Source of the DNA: Thiohalocapsa halophila
Lineage (GTDB): Bacteria; Pseudomonadota; Gammaproteobacteria; Chromatiales; Chromatiaceae
Assembly: GCF_016583825.1 (NCBI RefSeq)
Contig: NZ_NRRV01000015.1
Span: 1-64,000 of the forward strand
Direction: 5' to 3'
DNA: 64,000 nt
Below are positions 26,106 through 35,395 of the stretch, one piece after another. Each line of letters begins with the position of its first letter. The stretch's first letter is position 1. Made by a program: the position numbers and the translations under genes. The notes under the pieces are model-generated. The model had not been told where the DNA came from. It saw only the letters and a program-made list of their open reading frames with translations, and did not search any database.

Positions 26106-26663
26106 TTACCAGTGGCCGGTGCCGGGCTCCCCCTTGAAGGGGCCCACCAGCTCGTCGGTGATCCAGCCCCCGTAGTAGCCGCCCGCTTGGGCGCGCACGG
26201 CTTCGCCGTCCACGAAGCAGCGCAGCTGGGACGGGTAGCAGGCGAACCAGCCGGCGATGGGCGCGGCGTCGTCGAAGGCGTCGGGGTAGCGCCACAGGGC
26301 GTTGTCGATGCGGCGGCCGCTGCTGTCGGTGACGTGGAAGTATTCGGCTCGGCCCTTCCATTCGCAGAAGGTACGCCGGTCGGAGGGGGTGAGCTGCGCC
26401 ATGTCCACCGACTCCGGCGGCAGGTAGAAGGTGGGCGGACTGCCGGTCTCCAGCACGCGCATGGCGCAGTGGGTGTCGGCCAGCAGTGTGTCGCCGGCGT
26501 AGACGCTCACGTGGCGGCTGTCCGGGACATAGGCCGGCGGGCGCGGATAGTCCCAGACGGATTCCTGGCCCGGGCCCGGGGTGACGGCGAAATCGGGGCG
26601 CTGCTGGCCGCGCCAGCGCCAGGCGGCACGGGCGCGATCCAGGTCGTTGCGGTTGCTGCTCAT
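26106..26663 (-). CDS. DUF427 domain protein
   Basis: A 185-residue soluble protein from the ATG at 26663 with GGAGA eight bases upstream. It has the DUF427 beta-rich core: VSVYAGDTLLADT, then TFYLPPESV, FCEWKGRAEYF and VAGWF-like strip IAGWFACYP. The family is widespread in bacteria, and its function is not known to me. It sits 22 bases downstream of the ybaK relic's start and 43 bases after the DUF938 gene's region on the same strand, and could be co-transcribed with it in reverse order. Confidence 0.88.
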   Translation of the reverse strand: MSSNRNDLDRARAAWRWRGQQRPDFAVTPGPGQESVWDYPRPPAYVPDSRHVSVYAGDTLLADTHCAMRVLETGSPPTFYLPPESVDMAQLTPSDRRTFCEWKGRAEYFHVTDSSGRRIDNALWRYPDAFDDAAPIAGWFACYPSQLRCFVDGEAVRAQAGGYYGGWITDELVGPFKGEPGTGHW

Positions 26664-26706
26664 GGGGCGGCTCTCCATCCTCGGGAAGGTGCTCCGGCGA
26701 GCGGGC

Positions 26707-27309
26707 TCAGCGCTTGCGCCAGACGAGGGTGCGGTTGTTGACGGGCATGGCGATGTCGTCTTCCAGCGCGAGGCCGGCGGCCTCGGCGACGGGTATCAGG
26801 TCGTCCAGATCGCGCACGCCGGAGAACGGGTCACGGGCGCGCAGCATGCGGTCGAAGTCCGCGTTGCTCTGGCTGGTGTGCCGGCCGCCGTTGCTGAAGG
26901 GGCCGTAGAGCGCGAAGGGCGCCCCCGCCGGCAGCAGGGCGCCGACGCCCGCGAGCATGCGCTCCACCTGAGTCCAGGCCATGATGTGTGCCGTATTGGC
27001 GCTGTAGACGGCGTCGATGGGCGCCGCCGGGTCCGGCTCGGGCCAGGGGCCGTCCACGTCCAGCTCGATGGCCGGGGGCAGGTTCGGCAGATCGGCCTCG
27101 GCGAGCCAGCGCCCGATACCGGGCAGGTGCGCGGCGACGTCGCTGGCCTGCCAGGTGAGGTGCGCCAGCGCCGGCGCGAAGTGCACCGCGTGCTGGCCGG
27201 TGCCGGCGCCGATCTCCAGCACATGGCGGCGGTCCGCGAACAGCGGCGTCAGCACCGCCAGGATGGGGGCTTTATTCTCGTCGCAGGCAGGGGAGTAGGG
27301 CTTGTCCAT
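26707..27309 (-). CDS. DUF938 SAM-dependent methyltransferase-like protein
   Basis: A 200-residue protein starting at ATG 27309. DKPYSPACDENKAPIL is the DUF938 N-terminal signature. VLEIGAGTGQHAVHFA is a class I SAM-binding motif and YSANTAHIMAW the family's conserved middle strip; YGPFSNGGRHTSQSN follows. The substrate is unknown. A longer frame to 27537 lacks a ribosome site and is rejected. It is divergent from the lipoprotein gene, across a 240-bp gap. Confidence 0.9.
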   Translation of the reverse strand: MDKPYSPACDENKAPILAVLTPLFADRRHVLEIGAGTGQHAVHFAPALAHLTWQASDVAAHLPGIGRWLAEADLPNLPPAIELDVDGPWPEPDPAAPIDAVYSANTAHIMAWTQVERMLAGVGALLPAGAPFALYGPFSNGGRHTSQSNADFDRMLRARDPFSGVRDLDDLIPVAEAAGLALEDDIAMPVNNRTLVWRKR

Positions 27310-27549
27310 GGATCTCGGCGGTCGGGGTCTGGGGAGGCGGGCAGCAGCGGCGCCAGGGCGCGCGGATCGGTGCCGCGGCGCCGCGCACGGCGGCGATGCG
27401 CCCGTCGGTCGCGAGGTTGCGCGTGGGCGGCGGTTTTCAATCCCCGGCGGCGGTGCTGAGGCGAACGCGATTCCGCTATCATCGGCAACGCCTGCAACCC
27501 GCCGTCGTGCGCTCGGCGCGCCGGCCGCTCCCGTCACGCAGTTGTCGCC

Positions 27550-28941
27550 ATGTCCCGATCCGTCATTGTCCTGTTGCCCGCCGCCGTGCTGCTGCTCGGC
27601 GCCTGCGCGCAGCCGCCCGGCGGTGTGGGCAATGAGCGAGCAGCTGCGGGGGCGCCTGCCGCCGCGGATGCAGCACCGACCACGGTGCCGGCGGCCACCG
27701 ACATGCCTGGCGCGCGGGTGGATCCCGGTAAGCCGCCGCGCTGGCGCCCGGCCGAGGAGCTGGTGAGCGGGCTCCCGGCCGCCGGTGGCGACAACGCCTT
27801 CGGGGATGGTGCAGCCAAGCTGCCGGCGGGCGATCCGGCGCTGCGCCGGGCGGTCGCCGGGCGCTGTGGCAGCCGCCCGGCGAGCGTCACCGAGTCCTCA
27901 CTGCTGCGCTCGCTGGTGGCAGAGCTGCAAACGGGGGGCGTGGCCCCGGCGCTGGCGGCGGACGCGCTCATCATCGGCCGTTGTGGTGATCTCGCCGAGA
28001 TCGTCTCCGAAGTGGTGGCTCGGTACGGGGCCGAGGCGGCCGTACCCGTCATCGAGCGCGCCGTGGCGCTGAGCGGCGAGGCGACGGCGCTGGTCATCGA
28101 GCGGGCCGCCGCCGAGGGCCTGCTGCGCGCCGGCTCCGGGCGCGCGGGCGATGGCGGCGGACCGCCGCCGCTGGCGGGCGCTGGCGACGACTCTGCGATG
28201 CTCTATTTCCCGTTGGGCGCCCGCACCCGGACGCCCGCCGAGCGCGATGCCGACGACCTGGGGCAGCTGCTCGGCAGCGCCGATCCGGGCTATGGCATCT
28301 ACACCTATATCCTCGCCGGCGAGGCCGACGCTGGGGGCGCGGATGAGCACCTGGCCACCTACCGCGAGCTGCTGCGGGTCATCGAGACCTATGTGCTGGC
28401 GGCAGGTCCGGACGGCGGCCGCCCCGACCCCGCCGCGCACACCTTTCTGGTGCCGGTGCATGCGCGGCGCAATACCTCCCCGCTGGCGGAGCGCAGCGGT
28501 CCCGCGCTGTCCGCTGCCATGCGCCGGACGCTCGCGGACTACCTGCGCCGCGCCGGGGAGTCCGCGCTGGCGGCGCGCCTGGCGACGGCGCCCGGGCCCT
28601 TCCTGGTCTCCAGCCTGGAGCCGTGGCTGGTGCCGGGCAAGGCGCCCGGGCAGACGCAGGGCCCGCGCTTGCTCGTGGACCTGAGCCGCGTCGGCCCTGA
28701 ATACATGTACAGTGTCGTCGACGCCTACGACCGGGAGATTGCGCCGGCGGCCGCCGGCCGGGTGGAGAGCCTGCTGGCGGTGCGCGGGCGGCTCATCGAC
28801 ATGTTCCCGGACCCGAGCATCGACGCGGCGGCAGCAGGACCGGCGGGCGAGTGGCTGTTCGTGCTCGGCGAGCCCGACGCTGGGCAGGCGGCAGTCTGGA
28901 GCGCACCCTTGTGGGTGTCGGCCGTCCAACAGGGCCGCTGA
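27550..28941 (+). CDS. Predicted lipoprotein of unknown function
   Basis: A 463-residue protein. A short signal sequence ends in the lipobox LLLGAC with the lipidated Cys near residue 19. An Ala/Pro-rich linker comes next, then a helical region (about 100-200). The larger C-terminal domain contains YFPLGARTRTPAERDADDLGQ, YGIYTYILAG and FLVPVHARRN, and near the end LVDLSRVGPEYMYSVVDAYD. It is probably attached to the outer membrane. I do not recognise the family. The next gene starts 16 bases downstream on the same strand, so they form an operon. Confidence 0.8.
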   Translation: MSRSVIVLLPAAVLLLGACAQPPGGVGNERAAAGAPAAADAAPTTVPAATDMPGARVDPGKPPRWRPAEELVSGLPAAGGDNAFGDGAAKLPAGDPALRRAVAGRCGSRPASVTESSLLRSLVAELQTGGVAPALAADALIIGRCGDLAEIVSEVVARYGAEAAVPVIERAVALSGEATALVIERAAAEGLLRAGSGRAGDGGGPPPLAGAGDDSAMLYFPLGARTRTPAERDADDLGQLLGSADPGYGIYTYILAGEADAGGADEHLATYRELLRVIETYVLAAGPDGGRPDPAAHTFLVPVHARRNTSPLAERSGPALSAAMRRTLADYLRRAGESALAARLATAPGPFLVSSLEPWLVPGKAPGQTQGPRLLVDLSRVGPEYMYSVVDAYDREIAPAAAGRVESLLAVRGRLIDMFPDPSIDAAAAGPAGEWLFVLGEPDAGQAAVWSAPLWVSAVQQGR

Positions 28942-28957
28942 GCGGCAGGAGTACGGC

Positions 28958-29548
28958 ATGCTGGGACCGCGTATCGGCGGTGTCTTCAAGTTCCTGATCG
29001 GTATCCTGCTGCTGCAGGTGGCCACCGCACTGCTCACCTATACGGCGCTGATGACGGACCTGCAACAGACCGCCTGGCTGTTCGCCGCCCTGGCGGCCAC
29101 GCTGGGGCTGCTGGTGGCGCTGTGGTTCGACTCCGTCATCGGCAGCGTCAAGGAGCAGGCGGTGGCGCGCCAGCACAAGCGCCACGCCCGCGAGCGCGAG
29201 AAGCTGCGCATCCGCGCCGAAAAGGACAAGGCCAAGCTCGCCAAACAGCGCAAGCGCAGCTCCGGCGGCGCCACGCTTAAGACCGGCCTGGCCGTGGGCG
29301 GCACCGTGGGGGTCGGCGTGGCGCTGATGTTCGCGCAGCTGATGACTCTGGGTCTGCTCACCATCTCCGCCGCTGGCGGCGCTGCGCTCGGCTATGGCGT
29401 GCGCTCTCGGCAGGAGAAGATGATCCGCGCCCGGGAGCAGAAGCAGGCGGAGCGGCTGGTCTACGCCGAGTCGGATTTGCCGGTGCTCACCTCTGCGTCG
29501 CCGCCGAAGTCCAGCAACCCGCGCGAGCCAAAACAGCCGGGGCAGTAG
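28958..29548 (+). CDS. Membrane protein with central basic coiled coil
   Basis: A 196-residue protein from the ATG at 28958 (AGGAG upstream). Two N-terminal transmembrane helices (about 9-31 and 37-57) are followed by a strongly charged Lys/Arg/Glu helix (KRHAREREKLRIRAEKDKAK). Two further hydrophobic segments (about 108-145) and a basic tail complete it. The layout suggests an inner-membrane protein with a cytosolic coiled coil. It is probably co-transcribed with the upstream lipoprotein gene. No known family was recognised. Confidence 0.75.
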   Translation: MLGPRIGGVFKFLIGILLLQVATALLTYTALMTDLQQTAWLFAALAATLGLLVALWFDSVIGSVKEQAVARQHKRHAREREKLRIRAEKDKAKLAKQRKRSSGGATLKTGLAVGGTVGVGVALMFAQLMTLGLLTISAAGGAALGYGVRSRQEKMIRAREQKQAERLVYAESDLPVLTSASPPKSSNPREPKQPGQ

Positions 29549-29550
29549 GG

Positions 29551-30189
29551 CTACCAGCCGCGGAAATACCAGCCGTTGTCCCACTCCGGCGGGTCGTCGG
29601 CAGACGGCACGCGCTCGGCGTCGTCGACGAAATCCGGCGGCGGCTCGAAGGGGGCCGGGCCCGCTGGCGGTGCGACGCCGGGCGGCGTTGACAGCGGTGA
29701 GAGCCAAGGCCCGAAGTTCAGGAACAGCCAGCGCTCTTGGGCGATCATGTCCCGCCTCTCTTGGCGCCGGCGTTGGAACTTTTCTTCCATGGCCTCTTGG
29801 CGCGCCGTGCCCACCGGATCCAACGCTCGGCGCCGCGCCTGGTGCTGCGCCCGGCGGCGTTCCTGAAGCGCACGACGCTGGGCGCGCACCGCCTCCAGCC
29901 AGCGGGGCACCATATCGTCCGGGGCGGGGCTGCCCTGAGGCGCCGGTTGGCTGTCGCTACCCGTCCGGGCCGCCGTGGCCGTGGCTGGGGGCGCCTGAGC
30001 ATAGGCGTCGGCCGCGCTCCCCGCCGGCTGCGCTGTGGCGGCGGCTGCGCTCAGTAGCAGCACGGCGGTAAGGGTCCCCGGCATGCTCACAAGCGCGCAC
30101 CGGGGTGTGGGTGTACCTGTCGCCGCGGGGACCGCGCGGGGGTCCGCACCGACAGCGGCTGACGACATCTTCCGGACATTGCGGGCCAT
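29551..30189 (-). CDS. Hypothetical exported Arg-rich protein
   Basis: The start is uncertain: ATG at 30189, 30168 or 30084 are all in frame; the last would begin at the hydrophobic signal-like segment (GTLTAVLLLSAAAATAQ). After the signal, the protein has an Ala/Pro-rich linker and a long Arg/Gln-rich helix (VRAQRRALQERRRAQHQARR). A Trp/Pro-rich C-terminus ends WDNGWYFRGW. It converges on the membrane-protein gene with only two bases between stops. No function can be proposed. Confidence 0.6.
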   Translation of the reverse strand: MARNVRKMSSAAVGADPRAVPAATGTPTPRCALVSMPGTLTAVLLLSAAAATAQPAGSAADAYAQAPPATATAARTGSDSQPAPQGSPAPDDMVPRWLEAVRAQRRALQERRRAQHQARRRALDPVGTARQEAMEEKFQRRRQERRDMIAQERWLFLNFGPWLSPLSTPPGVAPPAGPAPFEPPPDFVDDAERVPSADDPPEWDNGWYFRGW

Positions 30190-30339
30190 GGCGGCCGTGC
30201 GGCTCCATATCAGAGACTGCTGATAGTCGGTTTTAGGACAGACAGCAATCGTCGTCAATGTTCCAGGCCAAGGCCATCCTGGTGAAGAAGGTGGTCGGGA
30301 GCCGTGGCGACGCCGCGATTCGCGCCCGCCGGTCGCCCA

Positions 30340-33009
30340 TCAGGACCGCCCGTCGGCGTTACCCTCCAGTTGGTCGTGGATGTGCTGGCGCAGGCAGGTC
30401 AGCGTCTGCTCGGAAGTGATGGGCGCGCCGTCCTGGGTGGAGATGAAAAAGACGTCGTCCACCTCGGCACCGACGGTGGCGATCTTGGCGCTTTGCAGGC
30501 GGATGTCGCAGGCTTCGAACACGGCGCCGATCTCCGCCAGCAGTCCGGGGCGGTCCAGGGTGGTGAGCCGCATCATGGTGCGCCGGTTACGCGGGTCTTC
30601 GGCGAAGCTGACGCGGGTCTCCACCGAAAAGTGCCGGTGCTGCCGCGGCAGGCGGCGATTGACCAATGGGCGCTCGGCGTCCGAGCGCCGCAGCGCCGCC
30701 AGCAAAAGCTCGCGGAGCTCGTCGGTGTCGGTGCCCTGATCGATGGGGCGATGGTCGGGGCCAAGTACCTGGAAGGCGTTGACGGCGTAGCCATCGTCGG
30801 TGGTGGTGATGCGGGCATCCATGATGTTGAGCGCGCGTTGATCCAAGAGCGCGGTGATGCGTACGAAGAGGTTCTTCTCGTCGCGAGAGAACAGGAACAC
30901 CTCTGTGCAGCCGCGCGAAGCCAGAGGGCGGATCACCACCAGCGGTAGCTCCGTCGGGTCTGTGGCCAGGATGCGCTGGGTCTGCCAGGCGATCTCTTCC
31001 GGCGAGCTCGGCGTGAAAAAGTCCAGGCCGAAGCGGCTCCAGAGGTCGCGGCAGGCGTCCGCGTCGATACCCTCGTAGGCGAGCAGGCGCATGGCCTCGC
31101 GCTGCTTCTGCTCGATGAGATCGTCCTGCGCTTGCGGGTTGTCGAGGCCCCGCAGCAGGGCCCGGCGAGTGGCCTGGTAGAGGTCCCGCAGCAGGGCGTT
31201 CTTCCAGGAATTCCAGCGCTTGGGGTTGGTGGCCCGGGAATCGGCGATGGTGAGCAGGTAGAGGTAATCCAGGCGATTTGCATCGGTGACCTGCTCGGCG
31301 AAGGTCTGGACGACCAGGGGGTCGGAGATGTCTTTGCGCTGGGCGGTCATGGACATGAGCAGGTGATGCTCCACCAGCCAGGCCACCAGGCGGCTGTCGT
31401 ACTCGCTGAGATAGTGCAGCTGGCAGAAGTCCCAGGCCTCGCGCGCGCCGAGCACGGAGTGGTCGCCGCCGCGGCCCTTGGCGATGTCGTGGAAGAGCCC
31501 GGCGAGGTACAAGAGCTCCAGCTTCGGGATGCGCTGGGCGATGGCGGAGCACAGCGGGAACTCGCCGTTGTGCTCCGGGATGGTGAAGCGGCGCAGATTG
31601 CGCAACAGCCGCAGCGTGTGCTCGTCCACGGTGTAGACGTGGAAGAGGTCGTATTGCATGCGCCCGACGATGTTCGCGAAGGCCGGGACGTAAGCGGCCA
31701 GCACGCCGTAGCTGTTCATGCGCCGCAGCGCCGCGGTCACCCCCTGGGGCTGGCGCAGGATCTCCATGAACAGGCTGCGGGCGCGCACGTCCTCGCGAAA
31801 GTCGTCGTCGATGCGATGGCGATGCTCGCGGATGAGCCGGATGGTGCTGGCGCGCACACCCTGAAGGTCGGGGTGCTGCTGGAGCACGAGGAAGATCTCC
31901 AATAGCGCAAAGGGCGAGCGCGCGAACACCTGCGGGTGGGTCACCTCCAGGTAGCCGCTGCGCACCTGGAAGCGTTTGTTGATGGGCTCCGGCGGGCCGA
32001 TCTGATCATGCAGTAGGATGGCTTCCTGGAACAGCTGCATGAGCATTTCGTTGAGCCTGTTCAGCTCCATCACGGCGCGGTAGTACTGCTGCATGAACTG
32101 CTCCACCGCCAGGTTGTCACCCAAATCCGTGAAGCCGAGCTCATCGGCGAGCGTGCGCTGGTAGTCGAACAGCAGGCGGTCTTCGCGCCGCCCGGTGAGG
32201 CGGTGCAGCGCGAAGCGGATGCGCCAGAGCAGGGCCTGGCCTTCGCGCAGGGCCAAGTACTCGCTCTCCGTGAGGAAGCCCTCATCCACCAGCTGGTGCA
32301 GACTCTCGGCACCGAAATGGCGCTTGGCCACCCAGGCGATCATCTGGATGTCGCGCAGGCCGCCCGGGTTTTCCTTGATGTTCGGCTCCAGGTTGTAGGC
32401 GGTGTCGCCGTACTTGTGGCGGCGTTTGCGCTGCTCCGCGCGCTTGGCGGCAAAGAAGGCCTCGCTCGGCCAGATACTGTCGGGGCCGACGGCGTGGCGC
32501 ATGCGCTCGAACAGCACGGCGTCGCCGTCGATGAGTCGGGCCTCCAAGAGGTTGGTCACCACCGTGATGTCGTCGGCGGCCTCAAAGCGGCAGTCGTCCA
32601 CCGTGCGCACCGAGTGGCCGATCTCCAGGCCGATATCCCAAAGGAAGATCACCAGACTGCCGATCACTTCGGCGAGGCGCTCGGCGGCGTCATCCCCCAC
32701 CAAAATCAGCAGGTCGATGTCGGAGCTCGGGTGCAGCTCGCTGCGGCCGTAGCCACCGACGGCCACCACGGCCGCGGCCTCGGACTCCGGTAGGAAGCGC
32801 TGCCACGCGGCGGCGACGAGGCGGTCGATCTCGCGGCTCCAGCGCCCGACCAGCTCGGCGACGGGCTCGCCCCGCTCGTAGCGAGCGAACAGCGCCGCGC
32901 GCGCCTCGGCCAGCTCGCTTTTGTAGGCGGCGATGACATTGGCCTCGCCGGCGGCACCGGCCGGGGCCTGCGCGGCGGCTTGTGGAAGGCTCGTATGCAC
33001 CTGGGCCAT
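30340..33009 (-). CDS. glnD: Bifunctional PII uridylyltransferase / uridylyl-removing enzyme
   Basis: Senses glutamine and adds UMP to PII proteins, or removes it, controlling nitrogen assimilation. From the ATG at 33009 (GGAG eight bases upstream) it has 889 residues, the full family length. The nucleotidyltransferase motif GGYGRSELHPSSDIDL is at 85-100. A PII-UTase linker follows, then an HD phosphohydrolase domain in the middle (LFHDIAKGRGGDHS) and two C-terminal ACT domains (one starting near VFLFSRDEKNLFVRITALL, one near LTTLDRPGLLAEIG). It lies downstream of map on the same strand, with a 239-bp gap that holds nothing recognised. Confidence 0.97.
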   Translation of the reverse strand: MAQVHTSLPQAAAQAPAGAAGEANVIAAYKSELAEARAALFARYERGEPVAELVGRWSREIDRLVAAAWQRFLPESEAAAVVAVGGYGRSELHPSSDIDLLILVGDDAAERLAEVIGSLVIFLWDIGLEIGHSVRTVDDCRFEAADDITVVTNLLEARLIDGDAVLFERMRHAVGPDSIWPSEAFFAAKRAEQRKRRHKYGDTAYNLEPNIKENPGGLRDIQMIAWVAKRHFGAESLHQLVDEGFLTESEYLALREGQALLWRIRFALHRLTGRREDRLLFDYQRTLADELGFTDLGDNLAVEQFMQQYYRAVMELNRLNEMLMQLFQEAILLHDQIGPPEPINKRFQVRSGYLEVTHPQVFARSPFALLEIFLVLQQHPDLQGVRASTIRLIREHRHRIDDDFREDVRARSLFMEILRQPQGVTAALRRMNSYGVLAAYVPAFANIVGRMQYDLFHVYTVDEHTLRLLRNLRRFTIPEHNGEFPLCSAIAQRIPKLELLYLAGLFHDIAKGRGGDHSVLGAREAWDFCQLHYLSEYDSRLVAWLVEHHLLMSMTAQRKDISDPLVVQTFAEQVTDANRLDYLYLLTIADSRATNPKRWNSWKNALLRDLYQATRRALLRGLDNPQAQDDLIEQKQREAMRLLAYEGIDADACRDLWSRFGLDFFTPSSPEEIAWQTQRILATDPTELPLVVIRPLASRGCTEVFLFSRDEKNLFVRITALLDQRALNIMDARITTTDDGYAVNAFQVLGPDHRPIDQGTDTDELRELLLAALRRSDAERPLVNRRLPRQHRHFSVETRVSFAEDPRNRRTMMRLTTLDRPGLLAEIGAVFEACDIRLQSAKIATVGAEVDDVFFISTQDGAPITSEQTLTCLRQHIHDQLEGNADGRS

Positions 33010-33248
33010 GACGTCGGCTCCGGGGAATTCGTTGCGGTTTGCACCAGCATGCGCCGCGTGCGTGCCGCCGTCGAGTGCGGCCGCCCCTGCTCGCTCGTGC
33101 CCTGGCTGGTGTGCGGTTGGCGCGGCGGATGGCGTGGCCTGCACCGGCGTCCTGCGCCGGACACTGATGCCGGGTCCCTATGTCGGGGCCGCGCTGCTGG
33201 ACGCCCGGCGCTGGGCGCCCGTCTCTGGAGCTGCGGTGCGGGCTGTTT

Positions 33249-34028
33249 TCAGGCCGCGGCCGCGGCGCGCTCCTCGTCGCGCAGAGTGAGGATCTCGTAG
33301 CCTTCCGGCGTCACCAGGATGCTGTGCTCCCATTGCGCCGAGAGACTGCGGTCCTTGGTGACAACGGTCCAGCCGTCTTGCAGCAGCTTTACTTGGCGCT
33401 TACCGGCGTTGACCATGGGCTCGATGGTGAAGCACATGCCGGGCTGTAGCGTCAGGCCGTCCGCCGGGCTGCCGTAATGGAGCACCTGGGGGTCTTCATG
33501 GAACTCGCGGCCGATGCCATGCCCACAGTACTCGCGCACCACGGAGTAATTGTGGCCTTCGACGAAGGTCTGGATGGCGTGGCCGATGTCGCCGAGCGTC
33601 GCGCCCGGGCGCACCGCTGCGATGCCGGTGTACATGGCCTGCTGGGTGATGCTCACCAAGCGCCTCGCCAGCACCGACGGCTCGCCGACGAAGAACATCT
33701 TGCTGGTGTCGCCGTGGTAGCCGTCCTTGATGACCGTGATGTCGATGTTGACGATGTCGCCCTTCTTGAGCCGCTTGTTACCGGGGATGCCGTGGCAGAC
33801 CTGGTTGTTGACCGAGGTGCAGATAGAGCGCGGGAAGCCGCGGTAGTTGAGCGGCGCCGGCACGGCCCCTTGGACGTCGACGATGTATTCGTGGCAGATG
33901 TGGTCGAGCTCGCCGGTGGTGACGCCCGGCACGACATGCTCGCCGATCATCTCCAGCACCGCCGCCGCCAGCCGGCCGGCGACGCGCATCTTCTCGATCT
34001 CGGCGTCGGTTTTGATGCTGACCGCCAT
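33249..34028 (-). CDS. map: Methionine aminopeptidase, type I
   Basis: Removes the initiator methionine from nascent proteins. The 259-residue enzyme starts at ATG 34028 (CGGAA upstream). It has all five metal ligands in context: Asp in NIDITVIKDG, Asp in GYHGDTSKMF, His in GHGIGREFHEDP, Glu in TIEPMV and Glu in QWEHSIL. It is divergent from rpsB, the classic gammaproteobacterial arrangement. Confidence 0.97.
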   Translation of the reverse strand: MAVSIKTDAEIEKMRVAGRLAAAVLEMIGEHVVPGVTTGELDHICHEYIVDVQGAVPAPLNYRGFPRSICTSVNNQVCHGIPGNKRLKKGDIVNIDITVIKDGYHGDTSKMFFVGEPSVLARRLVSITQQAMYTGIAAVRPGATLGDIGHAIQTFVEGHNYSVVREYCGHGIGREFHEDPQVLHYGSPADGLTLQPGMCFTIEPMVNAGKRQVKLLQDGWTVVTKDRSLSAQWEHSILVTPEGYEILTLRDEERAAAAA

Positions 34029-34170
34029 GTTGTTCCGAGAGGCATCCACAATTCGTTTCCATTTGCAGCGCCAGCGCTGCTACCTAAAGTTGATTTGAGC
34101 CAAGGGTCAGGCGGAGGTGGGATCGCCGCAGCAATCAACCAAGCCGGCCATTGGTTTGCCGAGCGCTGGT

Positions 34171-34200
34171 TTGCTCGAAAAAGGCCCTGCATGGTATAAA
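34171..34200 (+). promoter_or_regulatory. Candidate rpsB promoter
   Basis: TTGCTC (34171-34176) and TATAAA (34195-34200) are separated by 18 bases, in a locally AT-richer stretch of the map-rpsB gap. It is one of the best sigma-70-like pairs in the window and is placed as in other Gammaproteobacteria. It predicts a transcript start near 34207. Confidence 0.65.
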
Positions 34201-34205
34201 ACTGG

Positions 34206-34495
34206 GCGGAGCTGGGCAAACAGCCTGTATCCCGCTTCCGTCGTGGCGGCGGCACCTCGCCGCGTGGCCTTCATCCTAAGGCGACGCAGGCTCTCTTCGG
34301 AGCTTGGCAGGTAGCTGGCGCCACCTGATCGATCCCCAATCGGTCCCGAACGGCAAAGCCGCTGGGCCGCAACCCCTGCGGTTGCGCCGCGGCTGCCGCA
34401 ATGCCACACACGTGCCGACACATGGTGCTGGGTGCCCGCATACCGGGTTGCAGCATGGGGCGCGTGGAGGTCCAACCCAAACAGAGGCACAACTC
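34206..34495 (+). promoter_or_regulatory. Long rpsB 5' leader
   Basis: About 290 nt lie between the predicted start of transcription and the rpsB ATG. In E. coli the rpsB leader binds free S2 and represses rpsB-tsf translation. The length and position here are compatible with that autoregulation, but I could not derive the fold. An open frame runs through part of it and is not considered coding. Confidence 0.4.
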
Positions 34496-35323
34496 ATGAG
34501 CGACGTTTCCATGCGGCAGATGCTGCAGGCCGGTGTCCACTTCGGCCATCAGACGCGTTACTGGAACCCGAAGATGGCCGCGTACATTTTTGGGCAGCGC
34601 AACAAGATCCACATCGTCAACCTGGAAAAGACCCTGCCCCTCTACCAGGAGGCGATGAGCTATGTCGGCAAGCTCGCGGCCAATGGCGGGCGCATCCTGT
34701 TCGTCGGCACCAAGCGTGCCGCGCAGGAGGCTATCCGGGAGCATGCCAGCCGCTGCGGCATGCCTTTCGTCAACCACCGCTGGCTCGGCGGCATGCTGAC
34801 CAACTTCAAGACCGTGCGCCAGTCCATCCAACGGCTCAAGGATCTGGAGGCCATGTTCGAAGACGGCAGCATCGAGCGTTTTGCCAAGAAGGAGGCGCTG
34901 ACGCTGAGCCGCGAGCGCGACAAGCTCGAGCGCAGCCTAGGCGGCATCAAGAACATGGACGGTCTGCCGGATGCCATGTTCGTCGTCGACGTGGGCCACG
35001 AGAAAATCGCCGTCTCCGAGGCCAACAAGCTCGGCATCCCGGTGGTGGGCGTGGTCGATACCAACAACGACCCGAGCCGCATCGACTATGTCATCCCCGG
35101 TAACGACGATGCCATCCGCGCCGTACGGCTCTACATCGAAGGCGCCGCGGATGCCGTCCTCGACGGCCGGCAGACCGCCGCTGCGATGGCCGGCCGTCGT
35201 GGGGACGCGCCGGCGCCCGAGGCGCAAGCGGAGCCCCATCCGGAGTCCCAGCCAGAGCCCCAGCCGGAGCCCGCCGCAGCAACGGCGCCCGAAGCCGAAG
35301 CCGAAGCGCCAGCGGCGTCCTGA
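34496..35323 (+). CDS. rpsB: Ribosomal protein uS2
   Basis: Small-subunit protein needed with bS1 for a functional 30S subunit. It begins [27 protein letters not shown] and contains [14 protein letters not shown] and the signature [11 protein letters not shown]. The 275 residues exceed the usual 240-250 because of a C-terminal tail of about 45 residues rich in Pro, Glu and Ala ([14 protein letters not shown]), encoded by near-repeats. The acidic tail may reflect salt adaptation; it is outside the conserved fold. GAGG ten bases upstream supports the ATG. tsf follows after 72 bp. Confidence 0.97.
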   Translation: MSDVSMRQMLQAGVHFGHQTRYWNPKMAAYIFGQRNKIHIVNLEKTLPLYQEAMSYVGKLAANGGRILFVGTKRAAQEAIREHASRCGMPFVNHRWLGGMLTNFKTVRQSIQRLKDLEAMFEDGSIERFAKKEALTLSRERDKLERSLGGIKNMDGLPDAMFVVDVGHEKIAVSEANKLGIPVVGVVDTNNDPSRIDYVIPGNDDAIRAVRLYIEGAADAVLDGRQTAAAMAGRRGDAPAPEAQAEPHPESQPEPQPEPAAATAPEAEAEAPAAS

Positions 35324-35395
35324 GCTGCCGCGGCGAGCTCGACCAGCCCTTTCAGACCCTCATCTTTCCAGATTCTGCAGCACTTGGAGTAGGCA

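Noticed and set aside
34090-34103. TTGATTTGAGCCAA shared with 61421-61434
   Set aside because: A single 14-base match in 64 kb is expected by chance, and the flanks do not align.
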